The notes below the pieces were generated by a model that worked only from the letters and a program-made list of their open reading frames with translations, was not told the DNA's origin and searched no databases. Shown here in pieces: positions 37,417 to 50,993 of a stretch of DNA of 64,000 nucleotides. Position numbers and translations under genes: made by a program. Each line of letters opens with the position of its first letter. Position 1 is the first letter of the stretch. Source of the DNA: Paramecium octaurelia (taxonomy: Eukaryota; Ciliophora; Oligohymenophorea; Peniculida; Parameciidae); NCBI GenBank assembly GCA_905182995.1, contig CAJJDP010000096.1, positions 274,200 through 338,199 on the forward strand, read 5' to 3'.

Positions 37417-38776
37417 TCAATTTCAATCTGAGTCGGATGGATAGAAAATGAAAAATAAATATTTATTAATCTTTCAAACACAAGTATTTACCAAATTTTA
37501 ACCCTTAAGTTTAAGATAGCGAATAAAAAATTAATTAAATTCAGTGATTTTGCTCCCCTCCTTATACAAAAATAATAATTAAACCTTACAAATTTATTAC
37601 ATATCACTATTTAATTTTTATTATAGTTAGACATTAAAAATATAATTATCATTTTTCTTTACTAAAAAGTCATAAGTACAACATCGAATATATTGAATTT
37701 TATTAATTCAATATCATTCTAATACAAATAAAAAACTATAGTACTTTTCTAATCCTCCAATATATTTAAATTTCTAATTTTTAATAATTCAAGCAAATTC
37801 AACTATCAAATTTTACCTTGAGTCGAGATTACACTTCTAGTTTCAATCTTTTCTGGGGGTTGAAAATATCCATTTTATTTTTACATTAATTTTTACATAA
37901 CACAGAATTGTTTTTAAAAGTATATTTAGGTCCCTATAAATTAATCTCTGATTACTTTATTCTGACTAAAATACAATATAATTGAAACACCACAATATAA
38001 ATCTGCATATAATATATTAATTTTAGAAAATACAATTCTAAGCGAATTTCTAAGAATTAGAAATAATATCTGATTAATACTGATTGAAGGTGTTTGTAGA
38101 AATTGCCAAATTAAAATATCTTATATGGAAATGGCTTTTACTAACAATTTAAGCTTTTTTTCATTCCATAACACATTAAGTAGTTGATAGAAGCTATATT
38201 TTCAACAGTATTAATAATAGAATCAAACTTTAAAAAAATGTTGTATTACCTCAATTATTAAACTTTCAGTTTCATAACATCTCATAATCAAGTTAATAAA
38301 TGACGACCCTCTTCTATTACATTAATTTCATAATTATAAAATCAATTTCTCTCAGATATGATCCCATATCTAGATTCAATGAAATCATTTCCTTGGATTT
38401 TATAAATAAATTATATAGATCAAAGAATTATTGGCACCGAATAATACGATAGGACTGATTTTACCTAATGTATAATAAAATCTTGTCCTTTAGAAATGCT
38501 TTTCATTTACATATATTTATATATATTTTTACTCATCAATTGAAGATCAACAAATCCCATAAATTATTGATTATAAATTGAGGGAAACGTTAAACCATCC
38601 CCACTTTTAATGAATAATAGGTTCATAAAAAAGTATGGGAATGAGATCAAATAATTTGATATATGAATTATATATATAAAAATTAATATTATTTTTTATA
38701 ACATATAAAAGTATGAATATACTTATATTAATTATAATTAAGATGTATCTCTAAAATTTCTAATAATTATTGTTGA
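37417..38776. other. Gene-poor stretch with a possible decayed minus-strand gene
   Basis: About 1.36 kb. On the minus strand around 37800-38560 several coding-like runs occur in different frames broken by TGA (for example ILIWQFLQTPSISINQILFL, EINVIEEGRHLLT and GKISPIVLFGANNSLIYII). They could be exons joined by unseen introns or a gene remnant. No intact model could be built, and no RNA gene was seen. Confidence 0.3.
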
Positions 38777-40565
38777 CTGTTAAACGAATTAATTGAGAAA
38801 TAAAATGACGTACTATAAATAATATTACGCAAAATATATTAGATATAATAATTTAAGGTCAGTATTTATTTATTCTAATGTTACGACCGTAAACAAACTA
38901 ATAAGAAAAAAACATATTCAATTTAAATAGTGTTTATTTATAATAAATTGTTAGTTAAGGTTGGAAAGTAATTATTACAAATAATAAATTAGAGATATGA
39001 AACAGATTTTGAAGAAATAGAAACCTTACTAAAAGGTCCTTATTATTAGGTTGTGAAAGTGATTAATAAAATAGACTAATAGATCTATGCTATAAAATAG
39101 GTAAGAAATGCATCTAAAATAAGATTCAAATTTGTTTAAAAAAGCAATAACAAATGGAAATTAACATTCAAAGAGTCTTGAAGGAAGTTAGATACTTGGC
39201 TCAATTGAATCACCCAAACATTATGAGGTATTATAACTCATGGGTTTAAATGAATGAAGATGACTAAGAGTTACAATAGACAACAACAAACAATTCAATA
39301 AAGATGATTGATCTCCTAAGTCCTTTGAAATCACCATCTTATAAGAGAGGGTTGTACGATGATCAATTTATATTTCCAAGTTATTTTATCATCAAATATA
39401 TTAGAATAAATTGACAATAAGTCAAGCAAGGAGAGAATCAGTTATTCTGAAGTTGAATCAAGTGATTCTGATTCTAATGAGACCAAAAGTGATAGATTTT
39501 TTAGTGAACAGAAATAAAAAAATAAGAGTTTGAAGATTAGTACTTAACTGATAAGTAAATCCTGTGGTTAGAAATAATTACATGTGGACAAATTTACTAT
39601 ATTTATACAAACAGAATTCTGTGATCAATCTTTATGTAATTATTTAAAAGTAAGAAACATGCACCTATAACAGAATGCGGAATAATAGGAATACTAGTTA
39701 GAATAATCATATGAAAATGCATTAATAATCTCATTAAATTTGATATCTGCTCTTGAGTATATTCATTAACAATGTAAATTAGTTCATCGAGATTTGAGAC
39801 CAGACAATATCTTTATCAATAATGAAAATGATGTAAGAATAGGTGATTTTGGATTGATGAAAAAAATTAAGTAATTGTTGGTCCAAAAATAATCCTCTAA
39901 ATAACAGTATGGTTTTATTGAGGAGGACACTCAAATTAATAAATCTGGCGATTTAAAAATATATGTGGCTCCTGAATTATTGGGAGAAAACATAAACAAA
40001 TAATATGACAATAGAATTGACATATATTCTTTTGGTTTGATTTTATTGTTACTCTTTTATCCAACCTTCTCATAAGAAAACCAAATGCAATTATTATTGG
40101 ATGCAAAAGATTCACAAGCTCTCCCATTTAGATTTATATAGAAAAACCCCATCGTGAGTGATATAGTGTTGAAATGTTTGGATAAAGATCCCAATCGAAG
40201 ATATAGTTTAGAGTATATAAAAAGGAAATTGTAGGAAGTTCATTATTAATTTGAGAGACAATAAAGAATGAATTGCATAGAATTGGGAATTTATAGGATT
40301 AAATTTGAAGATGAAGAGATAGAATAATCAAAGTAATATTTCAACTAAACATAGATATTTAAAGTTGATAGATGGTTAATTATACTTGTTTAAATCTAAA
40401 ATTCATAAGAAGGCTTAGGCAATTTATAATGTGATTGAGTGCTAGATCAGATTGATTGAAAATACTATAGTAATCTGTCATGAACAATTAACTACAATTA
40501 GCATAGTTCTTAAGGATGAAGAGGAAACACAATCATTGAAATAAAAATTATTATTATTAAAATGA
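38777..40565 (+). CDS. GCN2/PEK-like eIF2-alpha kinase (start not resolved)
   Basis: The kinase frame is open from 38777 (after an in-frame TGA) but no ATG in it was found, so the true start lies in an upstream exon. Seen: RYETDFEEIETLLKGPYYQV, VINKIDQQIYAIKQ, YLAQLNHPNIMRYYNSWVQM, an acidic Ser-rich insert (SYSEVESSDSDSNETKSD) typical of eIF2-alpha kinases, IQTEFCDQSLCNYL, CKLVHRDLRPDNIF, VRIGDFGLMKK, VAPELLG and DIYSFGLILLLLFYP. Introns of 23 nt (AAAATAAG end), 25 nt (GTTATT start) and 22 nt. The C-terminal ~65 residues are helical. No HisRS-like domain follows, unlike full GCN2. Confidence 0.8.
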
Positions 40566-40622
40566 ATATGCTATTAATTCGTTTTTAATATAAATCGTTT
40601 TTCATTATTAAGTTTATCAGAA

Positions 40623-41769
40623 ATGAAATACATCCTGATTGTTTTGTTGGCCTTAGCAGCTACAAGCTCAGCATCAAAAACTTAAGACTAAATTTTGGCT
40701 CTTTTATAAGTAAAAAAGTCCAATTATTCGAATAGACAGGAACAAAAGCAAGTGATGCTATCGACACAGTCTTTGGATTGTTGAATGATTTGAAATAATC
40801 AAATATTGATGCATAATTTGCAGCTGATCAAAAGAATGAAACAGATGAATGGGTTGGTGCATAGTAATTATATATACCAAATCCTTAGAACAATTGAATA
40901 ATTCACAAAAATCAAGGCTTTGAACTAAAAGTTATTCCAATAAGCAGTTGAGAATAGAGCTGAATATGAAAGTGTTTTGTAGCAAACCAAAAACTATTTG
41001 GCATGGAATGAAGCCAGAAGAGACTCAATCACTGCCAAAATTGAAACACTCCAAGACAACCAATGTTTCAGCAATTAATTATTCGTCAAATCCATAAAAC
41101 ACAATTAAGAAGCCCTTGAGGTTATCAGACTTTTAAAACAAGATGTTGCTGGTTATATTATTAATGGAGATTCCTTCGAATTCACATAAGTCTAAGCATA
41201 ATCTGTAGCTGAAAAGTTGAAATAATACAGCAATTTATTCTAAGAACATCAAATCAAAACATTCTTAGCCTTAGCTTAAGAATAATAAGTAATATTAATC
41301 TCCATTTCTCATTAGGAATAATCATCAGGAAACGGATCAACTTTGGCTGAAAAAGTGTTGGCAGTCTTGGAAGGATTACATTCTGAATTGGAAGGCTCTT
41401 TAGAAAATTTGAAATAAAATGAAATCAATGCATCATGGGAATTAGCTGGTTGGGTCTCATTATCTGAAGCTGAAATTACATCCTTGGAAGTTGAATATGA
41501 AAGAAAATAAGTCTTTGCTGATAGAACTGCCACTGTAATACTCTATTCTTATTAATCTATAGTAAATCTAAGCTGCCTTGGCCCAATAAGCTAAATCTAA
41601 GATCATTTTATAAGAATCACAAGATGCCTTGGATCAAGCCTAAGCTGATTTGGAATCAAAGAGAGCTGATTATGCAGAAGCCAAAGCTAAGAGAAACGAA
41701 GAGAATGCCATCTTGGATGAAGTAATAATAATGTTCAAGAAATAAGTTGCTTCATGGTCAGGAAGATGA
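40623..41769 (+). CDS. Trichocyst matrix protein (TMP family)
   Basis: 346 residues in five exons (introns 26, 25, 27 and 28 nt). Signal peptide MKYILIVLLALAATSSAS, then Gln/Ala/Leu-rich heptads (KASDAIDTVFGLLNDLKQSN, AEKVLAVLEGLHSELEGSLE) and the two-half arrangement of TMPs, ending FKKQVASWSGR. These proteins are secreted into regulated secretory granules, proteolytically matured and crystallised into the trichocyst core. The family is specific to trichocyst-bearing ciliates, so this gene identifies the organism as Paramecium-like. Confidence 0.88.
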
Positions 41770-41984
41770 TATCCTTGATAGATATACATCATTATGTCAT
41801 TTATTAAGCAACATTTTATTATTAATATTTATGTTTATTCTCTTATTCCTCTTTTATAAGGATAAACATATTTGAACTATTTATTATAACTTTCTATAAT
41901 TACAAATCAACAATCCTTCTTTTCAGAGTTAGTGTTCGTTTATTTTATTATGAGAAATCTAATTTAAATTGAATTAATAAATAC

Positions 41985-43796
41985 TCACTCTCTTTCTTCA
42001 TTCAAATTTTCCATTTGATCTGCTTCCCCAGACTCTTCAGTTTCATCAGACTATTAACATTTATTAACTGATTTGCATTAATTCATTAACTTTTCTTCCT
42101 CCTCAATATTCTCAATCAATCCTTGATTCAATGTCTCTTTAAGAGGTAGCAACAATAGACCACACAACATACCAATTAATCCAAAAACAACCATGGGATG
42201 GACTTAAAACTGTTAACATAAATTATTCAAGAAGGTTTGAACAATACTACCAATTGAACCTCCAGCAGATATTAATAATAATGCTAAAGAGCGAACAACT
42301 GAAGGGAATAATTCAGATACATACACAAATGCCAAAGCCCAAATCACACAAATAATAAATCTCATGACCTAGAATTTAATTATTTTCTAACATACCCCTG
42401 CTAAAACTCCTTACATTATGATAAATATAGAATTATTAAATTGAATTAAAAAATACTAGCTCATCAAACCAACTAATATCAATCCAAAAATGATATTTTT
42501 TTTCCTTTTTAATTTAGTTACAAGAAAATCTCGAAAATAAATAATATATTTACCTGTTACTAAATATGCGGTTAATTCAAAAAAGGCTATAATGTAATTG
42601 CTAGTGAAAAAATTCATTCCTAATTAATCACTAACAAAACTGATTCCATAATAAATCAATTAAATTGCAAAAAACATCATTACACATGCAATAAATATAT
42701 ATCTAATAGATTTGTATCTTACAAGATCCCAAGCTGTGTACATCTTCTAGTTTTTGGCTTTAGATTTTGGATTTGTGATTAATTCATCAATATATATTGG
42801 TTTCTTAGAATTAATTTTAGCTATCTGATTCAGTGTTTATACACATTAAGATTTATTTTTGGTGTACAAAAATTATGGTGATTCAAGTATTAAAAAATTA
42901 GCAAAGGCTAGCATGATTGTAGGTATTGCAGCAATAATTGCTAATGATCTCCAATCAGGCATATAATAGGCTAATGTGATGAATGTAAATTCGCCAATTG
43001 CGAAGAAAACTTAAAGACCAACATTTTGGAATTCTCTGAAATGTCCTTCTAATAATGTTAATGTAAATTTTACAGGAATGTTCATTTATAAATGAATAAT
43101 GAACTGTTATGGCAGGATTACCTCCAAAGCCTAAAAGGAACATTGCACCTGTTATCATTTAGAAATTTTGAGCAGTCTATATATAATTAGAAATGATAAG
43201 TAACTGCTAAGATTAATGATCCTATTGTAGTTATTGACCAGGATAATATCAATGCGAGTTTCCTTCCATAATTATCAGCTATGAATGAAAAAATAAAGAA
43301 TCCAGCCAGAGAGCCAAAATAAACTATGGATTTAATAATTGATTGTAAGGTCTTATTGCAAGACAATATTGTATTGAATGCTGTATTAAGGGAATTGCCA
43401 ACAAGGAATTCTATTCGAGATTAATCTTCCTAAAATTATTGAAATTGATTACACATATATAAGAAAGACATTAGTCATCCAAAATATGTGTAGAGCATTC
43501 ATTATAGCAATTTAGATCGTTCTTACAATCAACTTTTGGCTCTATAAAGTAGAAGACAGGAGCAAATAGAATCCATCTATCATAATAAGAGGGCTATACG
43601 TAGTTATCATCCATTGCAGACCAAATATTATGAATGCTCTTTTTTAATAGTATCCTGATGATCCTACTTGTGATAATGCTTGATCATAGGTTAATTATTT
43701 AAATTCAATCTCTTCTGTATTATCTGTCACCTCTATTGGATCCTTCTATTCAATGTATGCATTAGTTTAGTGTTGTAAATGAATATCCTCATACAT
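41985..43796 (-). CDS. MFS transporter, organic cation/SV2-like
   Basis: About 550-570 residues with ~12 hydrophobic segments. An N-terminal ~60-residue cytosolic part precedes the first helix (WMITTWILFAPVFYFI). A Cys-containing extracytosolic loop (KVDCKNDLNCYNECSTH, LSCNKTLQS) is typical of the organic-ion transporter subfamily. The MFS signature YFGSLAGFFIFSFIADNYGR is followed by KLALILSW. The C-terminal tail is acidic (DETEESGEADQMENLNEERE). Introns of 23, 23, 28 (GTTACT start) and 25 nt are required; two 3n segments may be introns too. Substrate unknown. Confidence 0.85.
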
Positions 43797-43953
43797 TGAT
43801 ATAAATAATATAATTATATAATAAAAATACGTAATAATGATAATGAATATTATTTGATAATAAAAATAATTATTATAAAAAAATATGCATATCTAATTTA
43901 AGTATTTAAGGATTAATTAAATCTAATAAAAATAATTTATTTATTTATTTAAG

Positions 43954-45077
43954 ATGAATATTATAAGAAAAGCATCCACTACAATTTTGAGACCACAATT
44001 CAACTATTAAAAAGTGATTCTATTCCCTGGAGATGGAATTGGCCCTGAAATCTCTAAAGCTGTAATCGATATATTTGATGCTGCAAAAGTGCCAATTGAA
44101 TGGGAATTTCACGAGATTCACAAAAAGAGAGTGACTGAATAAGGTGATTTGATCACTGAAGAAACTCTTAAATAAGTGAAAGCCTTGAAATACGCATTGA
44201 AAGGTAATATTTCCATAAAAATTTTTAGGACCATTCGAAACCCCAATCGGAAAGGGATACAGATCTATCAATGTCACCCTAAGAAAGAGATTATAATTAT
44301 TCGCTAATGTCAGACCATGCAAATCCATTAAAGGAGTTCAAACCCCATATCCAGGAGTTGATGTCGTAACAATCAGAGAAAACACTGAAGGTGAATATAG
44401 TGGCTTAGAACATGAAGTCGTTCCAGGAGTCGTTGAGAATCTTAAAATTGTCTCATATAATGCGTGTTAGAATATTGCATAATATGCATTCGAATTTGCA
44501 AGAGCAAATAGTAATTTTAATAAAAACTAATTATAGATAGAAAATAAGTAGTAGCATGTCATAAGGCAGGCGTTATGAAATAAGGAGATGGATTATTCTT
44601 GAAAGTTTGTGATGATGTTGCAAAGAATTATCCAGAAATCGAATTTAGTGAAGAATAAATTGATACTATGGCATTCAAATTAGCTAATGATCCAACGAAA
44701 ATTGATGTTATGGTTATGCCCAATCTTTATGGTGATATTGTCTCAGATCTTTGTGCTGGTTTGATTGGAGGATTAGGATTGACAGCATCAGGAAATATTG
44801 GAAAAGATTGTGAAGTTTATGAAGCTGTTCATGGAACTGCACCAGATATTGCAGGAAAGAATCTTGCAAATCCAACTGCATTACTATTATCAGGAATTAT
44901 GGTATTAATAAATAATATATAACTTAGATGTTAAAAGCCATGAGATTAAATGATTTTGCAAATAGAATTGAAACAGCCACATACTCAGTTTTAGAAGAAG
45001 GCAGATATTTGACTGGAGATCTTGGAGGTAAAAGCACAACCACAGATTATACCAAAGCTATAATTGATAAATTGTGA
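43954..45077 (+). CDS. Isocitrate dehydrogenase [NAD] subunit, mitochondrial
   Basis: 348 residues in four exons (introns 25, 26 and 26 nt, all TAG). The N-terminal ~20 residues ([16 protein letters not shown]) form a basic amphipathic mitochondrial presequence. Seen: [77 protein letters not shown] and [20 protein letters not shown]. It resembles the catalytic (alpha) subunit in keeping the substrate arginines and the YGD..D metal site. It oxidises isocitrate to 2-oxoglutarate in the TCA cycle. Confidence 0.95.
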
Positions 45078-45128
45078 CCAATGTATATCTATATACATGT
45101 TTATTATTCAATTAATATTTATAAAACG

Positions 45129-47716
45129 ATGAAAAAGCCTTTATATTTATCTGACCTTATCTATTTCATTCTGTCTATCGGGAACATTATCCAACTCTTA
45201 CTTTTATAGAATAGTTCTCTGTTAACAATAATTTTGATGGCCATCACATTTGGGATGTTAATTCTCTATCTCTTTATCAAAATATACTACTACTCGACTG
45301 ATGATTCATCAATTATTTTATTGATGCTTAATACAACCACTATAATAATTAGAATAATAGCCATAGCTAATGTTCAATAAACTTTCTATTAAACAGATAT
45401 GTATTGTATTTCTTCTTATTAGTTTTTTTTGATTGCTTCACATCTTTATCATACAACACTCGAATCATAAATTCAAGTTTATTTCAGCCATAATTTACAC
45501 AATATTGCAAGCATCTTTGGATCTAAATTTCTATAAAATCATTTTGTCATTAACCATTTTTTTTCAAATGATATAAAACAAGTAAATAATCAAATTAATT
45601 TCAAGAACCATAGTTAACAAAAATCCAGAAACTCCAAGGAAAATACTTAAATAATCTCACACTTGGAATAACAATTAAAATTATATTGATAATTAACTTA
45701 AAACTGACTTAAATTTCAAAAATATTTCATCTTAACCAAATATGCATTTTTAATTTGATTATTTAATCAAAGAAGATACTATAGACAATTTAAAAAGAGT
45801 GTAAGAGTTATTTCATTTACCCTTCATTATTACTGACAAGGATGCAAAGCCCATTTTATATAATTCATACTTTATAGATGCTTTTGAAAAAATTGATTAA
45901 AAAAATATTCAATATGGAATTAAAAATATAAAAATACACCGATTAGATAAGAACAGTTAAAAAGTTGTTAAAAAAATATATTTAGAAAAATAGATGAATA
46001 ACAATATTTTTATTAGATCATCTAGTTAACCTAATACCTTTCCAATATTAAGTATTTCTAGCTAGCCGATTAAATTACTTTTAAATCATATTTTATAAAT
46101 TATGAGCGCGTAATACTGTTAATGTTCAGTCATCGACTTTTAGTCAGAATATCTTAAAAGTGATTACTAAATTGACATTAAATTTATTCAGGGATACTTT
46201 CTATTTATTTTTCCTCACACCCAAGAAAGAGATGATTATAAAAATAAAATAAACACAAAGCTTCTCATGAATTAGCTATTTCGAAGTTTGAGTCATGAAT
46301 TTAGTACTTCCCTTAACTGCATATAAATCCTGGCAGAAAATGCTTTAGAAGAACTATAAGAATTAACTGTTAGCAAGTACATTCAACCTTTATTAAATTC
46401 ATGTAATTCATATTAAGTAATTTACTAGGTTATATTTTAAATAGTATTGTTTAGGATGTTAAAGATTTAAGCTTGATTTTGTCAAAGAATTTTACATTAA
46501 CAATTAAAAATACCAATATCTCCAAATTAATTAATGAAGTGACGGCATTATTTTAATCATAAATATAAATGAAGGGATTAAAAGTTAATATCATTACGAA
46601 TGATATTTTGATACACACTGATGCTTAAAGAGTAAAACAATCACTTATTAATTTATTATCTAATGCATAAAAATTTACATTTTAAGTATGATAATTTACA
46701 AATTTAGGGAAGTATTACTATTACTGCATCTGAAGAGATTATAAATAACACAAAATTTGTTAGGATTTCTGTTGAAGATACAGGTCCTGGAATGGATAAC
46801 GATACTCAACTTAAACTATCATAGTTTTTGACATCTAGTTAAAAAAGTCGATATAAAGATCCCAATCAATCATTTGGAATGGGGTTATTGATAACATAAA
46901 AAATAGTAAAAGGTTTGACATTGAATCATGAAGGAGGAATAAAATTCGAATCTAATGTCCAATAAGGATCTAAATTTTGGTTTTTAATTTAAGATTTGAA
47001 TTAAGAAGAATTACCAATTTAGAATTCTAAACAAACAATTCGATACAACAAGATTAATTCTTCTTATAGCAATTCGAAATTTGATTTAAGTTAACCTGTG
47101 AGTCCTAGTATAAAAGAATTAAAAAGGCAGTTTTCACCGCTCCTTTCTCATAGATATATTAAGGATGGTTAGAATCTACTCTTAAATCAAAGTAGTTCGA
47201 TTAGTCAATCTGAAAGTAAAAATAGTGAAAATAATAGACATTTCGTTTTAAGAGGAAAAATTTGATTGCATAATAAATCCTTATATCATGAAATAAGGGT
47301 GTTAAAAACCGTTGATACCGATGGACATACACGACAGATCTTCTATTTCAACAAAAATATTAATCGTAGATGATGAATATGTGAATATCTACGCTTTAAA
47401 GATAATGTTAAATAGGCTAAATTACCTATGTGATGTAGCTAATAATGGTTATGAAGCATTAGATAAGTTTATGCAACATTAATACTAATTAATTTTTATG
47501 GATATAGAAATGCCGAATATGAATGGAGTTACAGCAACTAAACAAATACTGTAGTTTTGTGAATAAAATGATCTACAAAAACCAATTATCATAGCATAAA
47601 CTGCTTATACAGATTCTTTGACAAAGGCAGTTTGCTATGAATCAGGGATGAACTATTTTTTATAAAAACCAATCCATACAAAGGATATTATGTAAATTCT
47701 TGAAGAAAAATTATGA
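45129..47716 (+). CDS. Membrane hybrid histidine kinase with receiver domain
   Basis: About 826 residues. The N-terminal ~150 residues hold 4-5 membrane helices (LIYFILSIGNIIQLLLL, ILMAITFGMLILYLFIKIYY). A PAS-like region (LHLPFIITDKDAKPILYNSY) precedes the H-box LFRSLSHEFSTSLNCIQILA, the N-box SLINLLSNAQKFTF, VEDTGPGMDN and GMGLLITQKIVKG. The C-terminal receiver has ILIVDDEYVNIYALKIML, FMDIEMPNMNG and LQKP. Introns of ~37 (uncertain, AAG end, 45.5 kb), 26, 22 and 22 nt give a consistent length. The phospho-accepting His and Asp are both present. The input signal is unknown. Confidence 0.88.
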
Positions 47717-47730
47717 TCTATATTTTTTTA

Positions 47731-49449
47731 TCAAAATTTAACTATTTAATGTTATTTATGTATTTTTAACACTTTTTTCAATTTATTTTTAATTAGCTTC
47801 TTATAGAATCTTTAAGCCAAAAATCTCCTGATTAAGGCCTAAATCTTGATGATGATTCTTGCTGTCATTTACAATTTTGTTGGTTTGAATCTTATAGGTC
47901 CTGTTGAAAATTCAGTAATGCACCTTTGTCTTTTCTCTTAAGTTGGCGATTTTGAACACTTTTTGCTGCCCTTTTAATATATTTTAAACTAAAATATTTT
48001 TGGTTATAATCGTTTTCTTCTTTATCTAATCTTATTCATTACAATATTTGCAAAATATATTACATAGAAATTTCTATTCTTATTTCGTTTATAAATCATC
48101 TCATATCTCTTGATCTTTACTTTCATTTCTTTTTTTTCACTTACTTTTCTTACTTGCCTTTTAAAACTGCACTCCCTTTCTTCACTTTTTAACCTTAAAT
48201 ACTATGTTCTCTTGACTAGAAATTAATGTCTTGCTTATTATATAATTTTGACAATGCATTAGTGGGTTTCAATAATATGCTCTGCTAGATTACCTTCCAA
48301 AGCTGAAATTTAATCTTTGTCTACTAAATTAACAGCATGTTATAATTATTTTTTATCAACACATCTTGCTAGAAATTTGCTGAATGATTTTGCGAATTTG
48401 ATTTCTTCGTATATCACTTCATCTTCATTTCCATCAGATCTCATACTTTTACGACGATTCAATGTTTAGATTAATGGTAAATATCCCATAATATTAAAAT
48501 TACAAGTTGATATTTTATTGGCGTACTTAATTTGACTTCTTTATCTATTTTCCAAGAATGCCCCTTCCAATTCTTCATCCCATTAAAACTTCTGCATCTT
48601 TTTTATTATACTACCTTGATTTATATCCTACTTTTTAAAAGTCTTTGATAATTCAATATTTTTAGAGAAATTCAAAGAAATAAATAGTTTACCTATTTAC
48701 GGATCCATCCTTTTTATCAATTCCAGAATTGTCGGTCTTGTGATATCATTTAACTTTATCTATCTTTATTTTATTACCATCTATTAAATATCCTGTAATT
48801 CATCTAATTTTCGATATAGCACTTGTGCTAAAGGAATTTTAAGTGATTGATACTTTGTATTGATATTTAACCATTTCAAAGGTTATGGTTATATCTTTGT
48901 TTCTACCTTTGTTGTTATTTATTATTGTTATCTACTTTCAACTTTTTCCTTCCATTTCTCAAGTAAAGCATCGATTGTATAATTAAACTTTTTTATTATA
49001 TATTCTCTTTTTTCGCTTTCGTTTAAATTTTTTAATGCTCCAGGTTGAATGCCAAAACCAATCAAAATTTAAGAAATCGTACCAATTTTATCACACTTAT
49101 CACTCAATGATTCACCAATCAATGCAATATATAGAGTATCAATAAAGTATTCGCTACAAGATTTAATAATATTGCTGAAAGCATCATGCTTCATTTCTTT
49201 TTACTTTTTATTAAAATATTCTAAATAAGTTTAATTGACTTATTGATCTAGTTTTATTGATGTTCGAGAAGCATTTAATGTTTATTATTGTGGTTCTTAA
49301 GCATAATAATTAAAATAATTATCTATTTATTGCCAAGTCTATAACTTATCATCTTATTCTGGTTCTTGTCTAACTTTTAACAAATTTCTTATTGATATTT
49401 GATACCTTGGGGATAATGAAATTGAGTTCTAATTTTTCAACTATTTCAT
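47731..49449 (-). CDS. IQ-motif protein
   Basis: 572 residues, single exon. It is mostly helical and basic, with DKCDKIGTISQILIGFGIQP in the N-terminal half and long Lys/Arg/Gln-rich helices. One canonical calmodulin-binding IQ motif lies near the C-terminus (IIKIQALIRRFLAQRFYKKL). Calmodulin or centrin binding is therefore likely. The 3' end is only 14 bp from the 3' end of the hybrid histidine kinase. Family otherwise unknown. Confidence 0.7.
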
Positions 49450-49543
49450 CTACGTTATTGCTATATAATTAAATAATTAAATATATATATATTTTAATAG
49501 CTGAATCTTGAAGTACATATAAATTTAGATAAATAAGTATAGC

Positions 49544-50377
49544 ATGAACAATAGTAAATCTCCAACTTAAAGCGAAGCTCTTCCCTAAATATAATACATC
49601 AAATTAAAATAGTTGTCAAATCAACGAAAAGTAAATTTCAATGTGATGCTATCTCTGCCTGTAACTTATATTCTAACTTAAGTATTTACTTAAGGATCAG
49701 TAACTTGAAAACAGAAAAGACACAATTGCAATCTTCAAAAAAAGAAAGCAAGAAGCTAATTCAATTAGTAAAAATAAACCTCAACTTTTAAACAATGGTA
49801 GAATTCATTTTTCAGAATTCTGGTCAGAAAAATACTAATGCATCACTTTAAAAGATTCTTAAATCAACTAAGATCTCAATAAATATAGATAAATAATTAA
49901 AAGAAATATAAAAGACTATTTATTCAGATATGAAAAATCGGTCAAGGATCAATTACAATAAGTGAGAGAGTATTTCAAATTTATTATTTTAGCCAAAATT
50001 ATACAGAACCAACAAAGAACTATGAATCTGATGATGAAACTGTTAAATAATTTGATCTTTAAAATTAAAAACTTCTAACAAGTCACAATACAGAAGCAGA
50101 TCTATTAGCGTAATATTAAAAAAACGAAGATCTCTTTAAAAAACCATATATGCGATACTTAAACAAAAGTGTTAGCAAAGAAGTTAAGAAAGATTATATT
50201 CTTAAATTGGAAGATATGATGAGCAAATGTGATGACTTTAAATATAAATATCTAACAGAAGAGTAAGAAAAATATAAAAATTTTAGAAAGCTCAATCTCA
50301 AACGATTCAGTTAGAATTCTATACCAAAAAGATATATAATCAATTAAACAACAAATTCAAGCAGAAGCAATTTTTGA
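49544..50377 (+). CDS. Hypothetical Lys/Gln-rich helical protein
   Basis: 262 residues in three exons. The first intron (22 nt, GTAACT..ACTTAAG) needs an AAG acceptor; the second (23 nt) ends TTTTAG. It starts MNNSKSPTQSEALPQIQYIK. The middle contains FSEFWSEKYQCITLKDSQIN and a charged coiled coil to the C-terminus (YLTEEQEKYKNFRKLNLKRF). No domain recognised. It is divergent from the IQ-motif gene (94 bp). Confidence 0.55.
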
Positions 50378-50993
50378 ATATTATATATTACATAATGTAT
50401 AAAGGTTTCTTGATCTGCCTTTAAATAAATATACTGAATTAAATATTACGTTCTACTATTGTTATGAAATCAAATTTATCAGATGTACATTGAAAATTTT
50501 AATACAATGTTATTTAGAAATTAGATGTATTTTACTTGTAGTATAATACAAATAATTAATAATAGAATTAATGATTTGATTTTGTAAATAATCTTATTTT
50601 TAGTGTTAAATGTAATATATACATATTGAATCACATTATGCATAATTTTTATGTTTAATTGATATTTATAATGTTAGTATTCGTCTGACCCAAATAAATA
50701 GCCAACTAAATTGCTATTAGTAAGTAGCTATGATATCAAGAAAATGTGATTCAAAGTGATTATTAAAATTCTAAATATTCAAAATTTGAGTAAAATATGT
50801 GCAAACTAAATACAAATATATATCAATTTATAACTTCAATTTTAGATAAATGTTGTGGTGTGAAGTTGATATGAAACAATCTGAAAAAGAAAGGAATTAA
50901 AAATCTGTTTATTTAAATAATCAGTCTAAAATAAAATGATCCGATTGCTATATTAATAATTATAAAATAACATATTTAATATTTTATCAAAAT
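50378..50993. other. AT-rich intergenic stretch
   Basis: About 615 bp upstream of the Cys-rich gene. No supported ORF or RNA gene was seen. Confidence 0.5.

Noticed and set aside
42520-42545. MFS gene 24 nt segment GTAAAT..TTCGAG as a GAG-ending intron
   Set aside because: It is a multiple of three without TGA and can be read through, so no unusual acceptor needs to be invoked.
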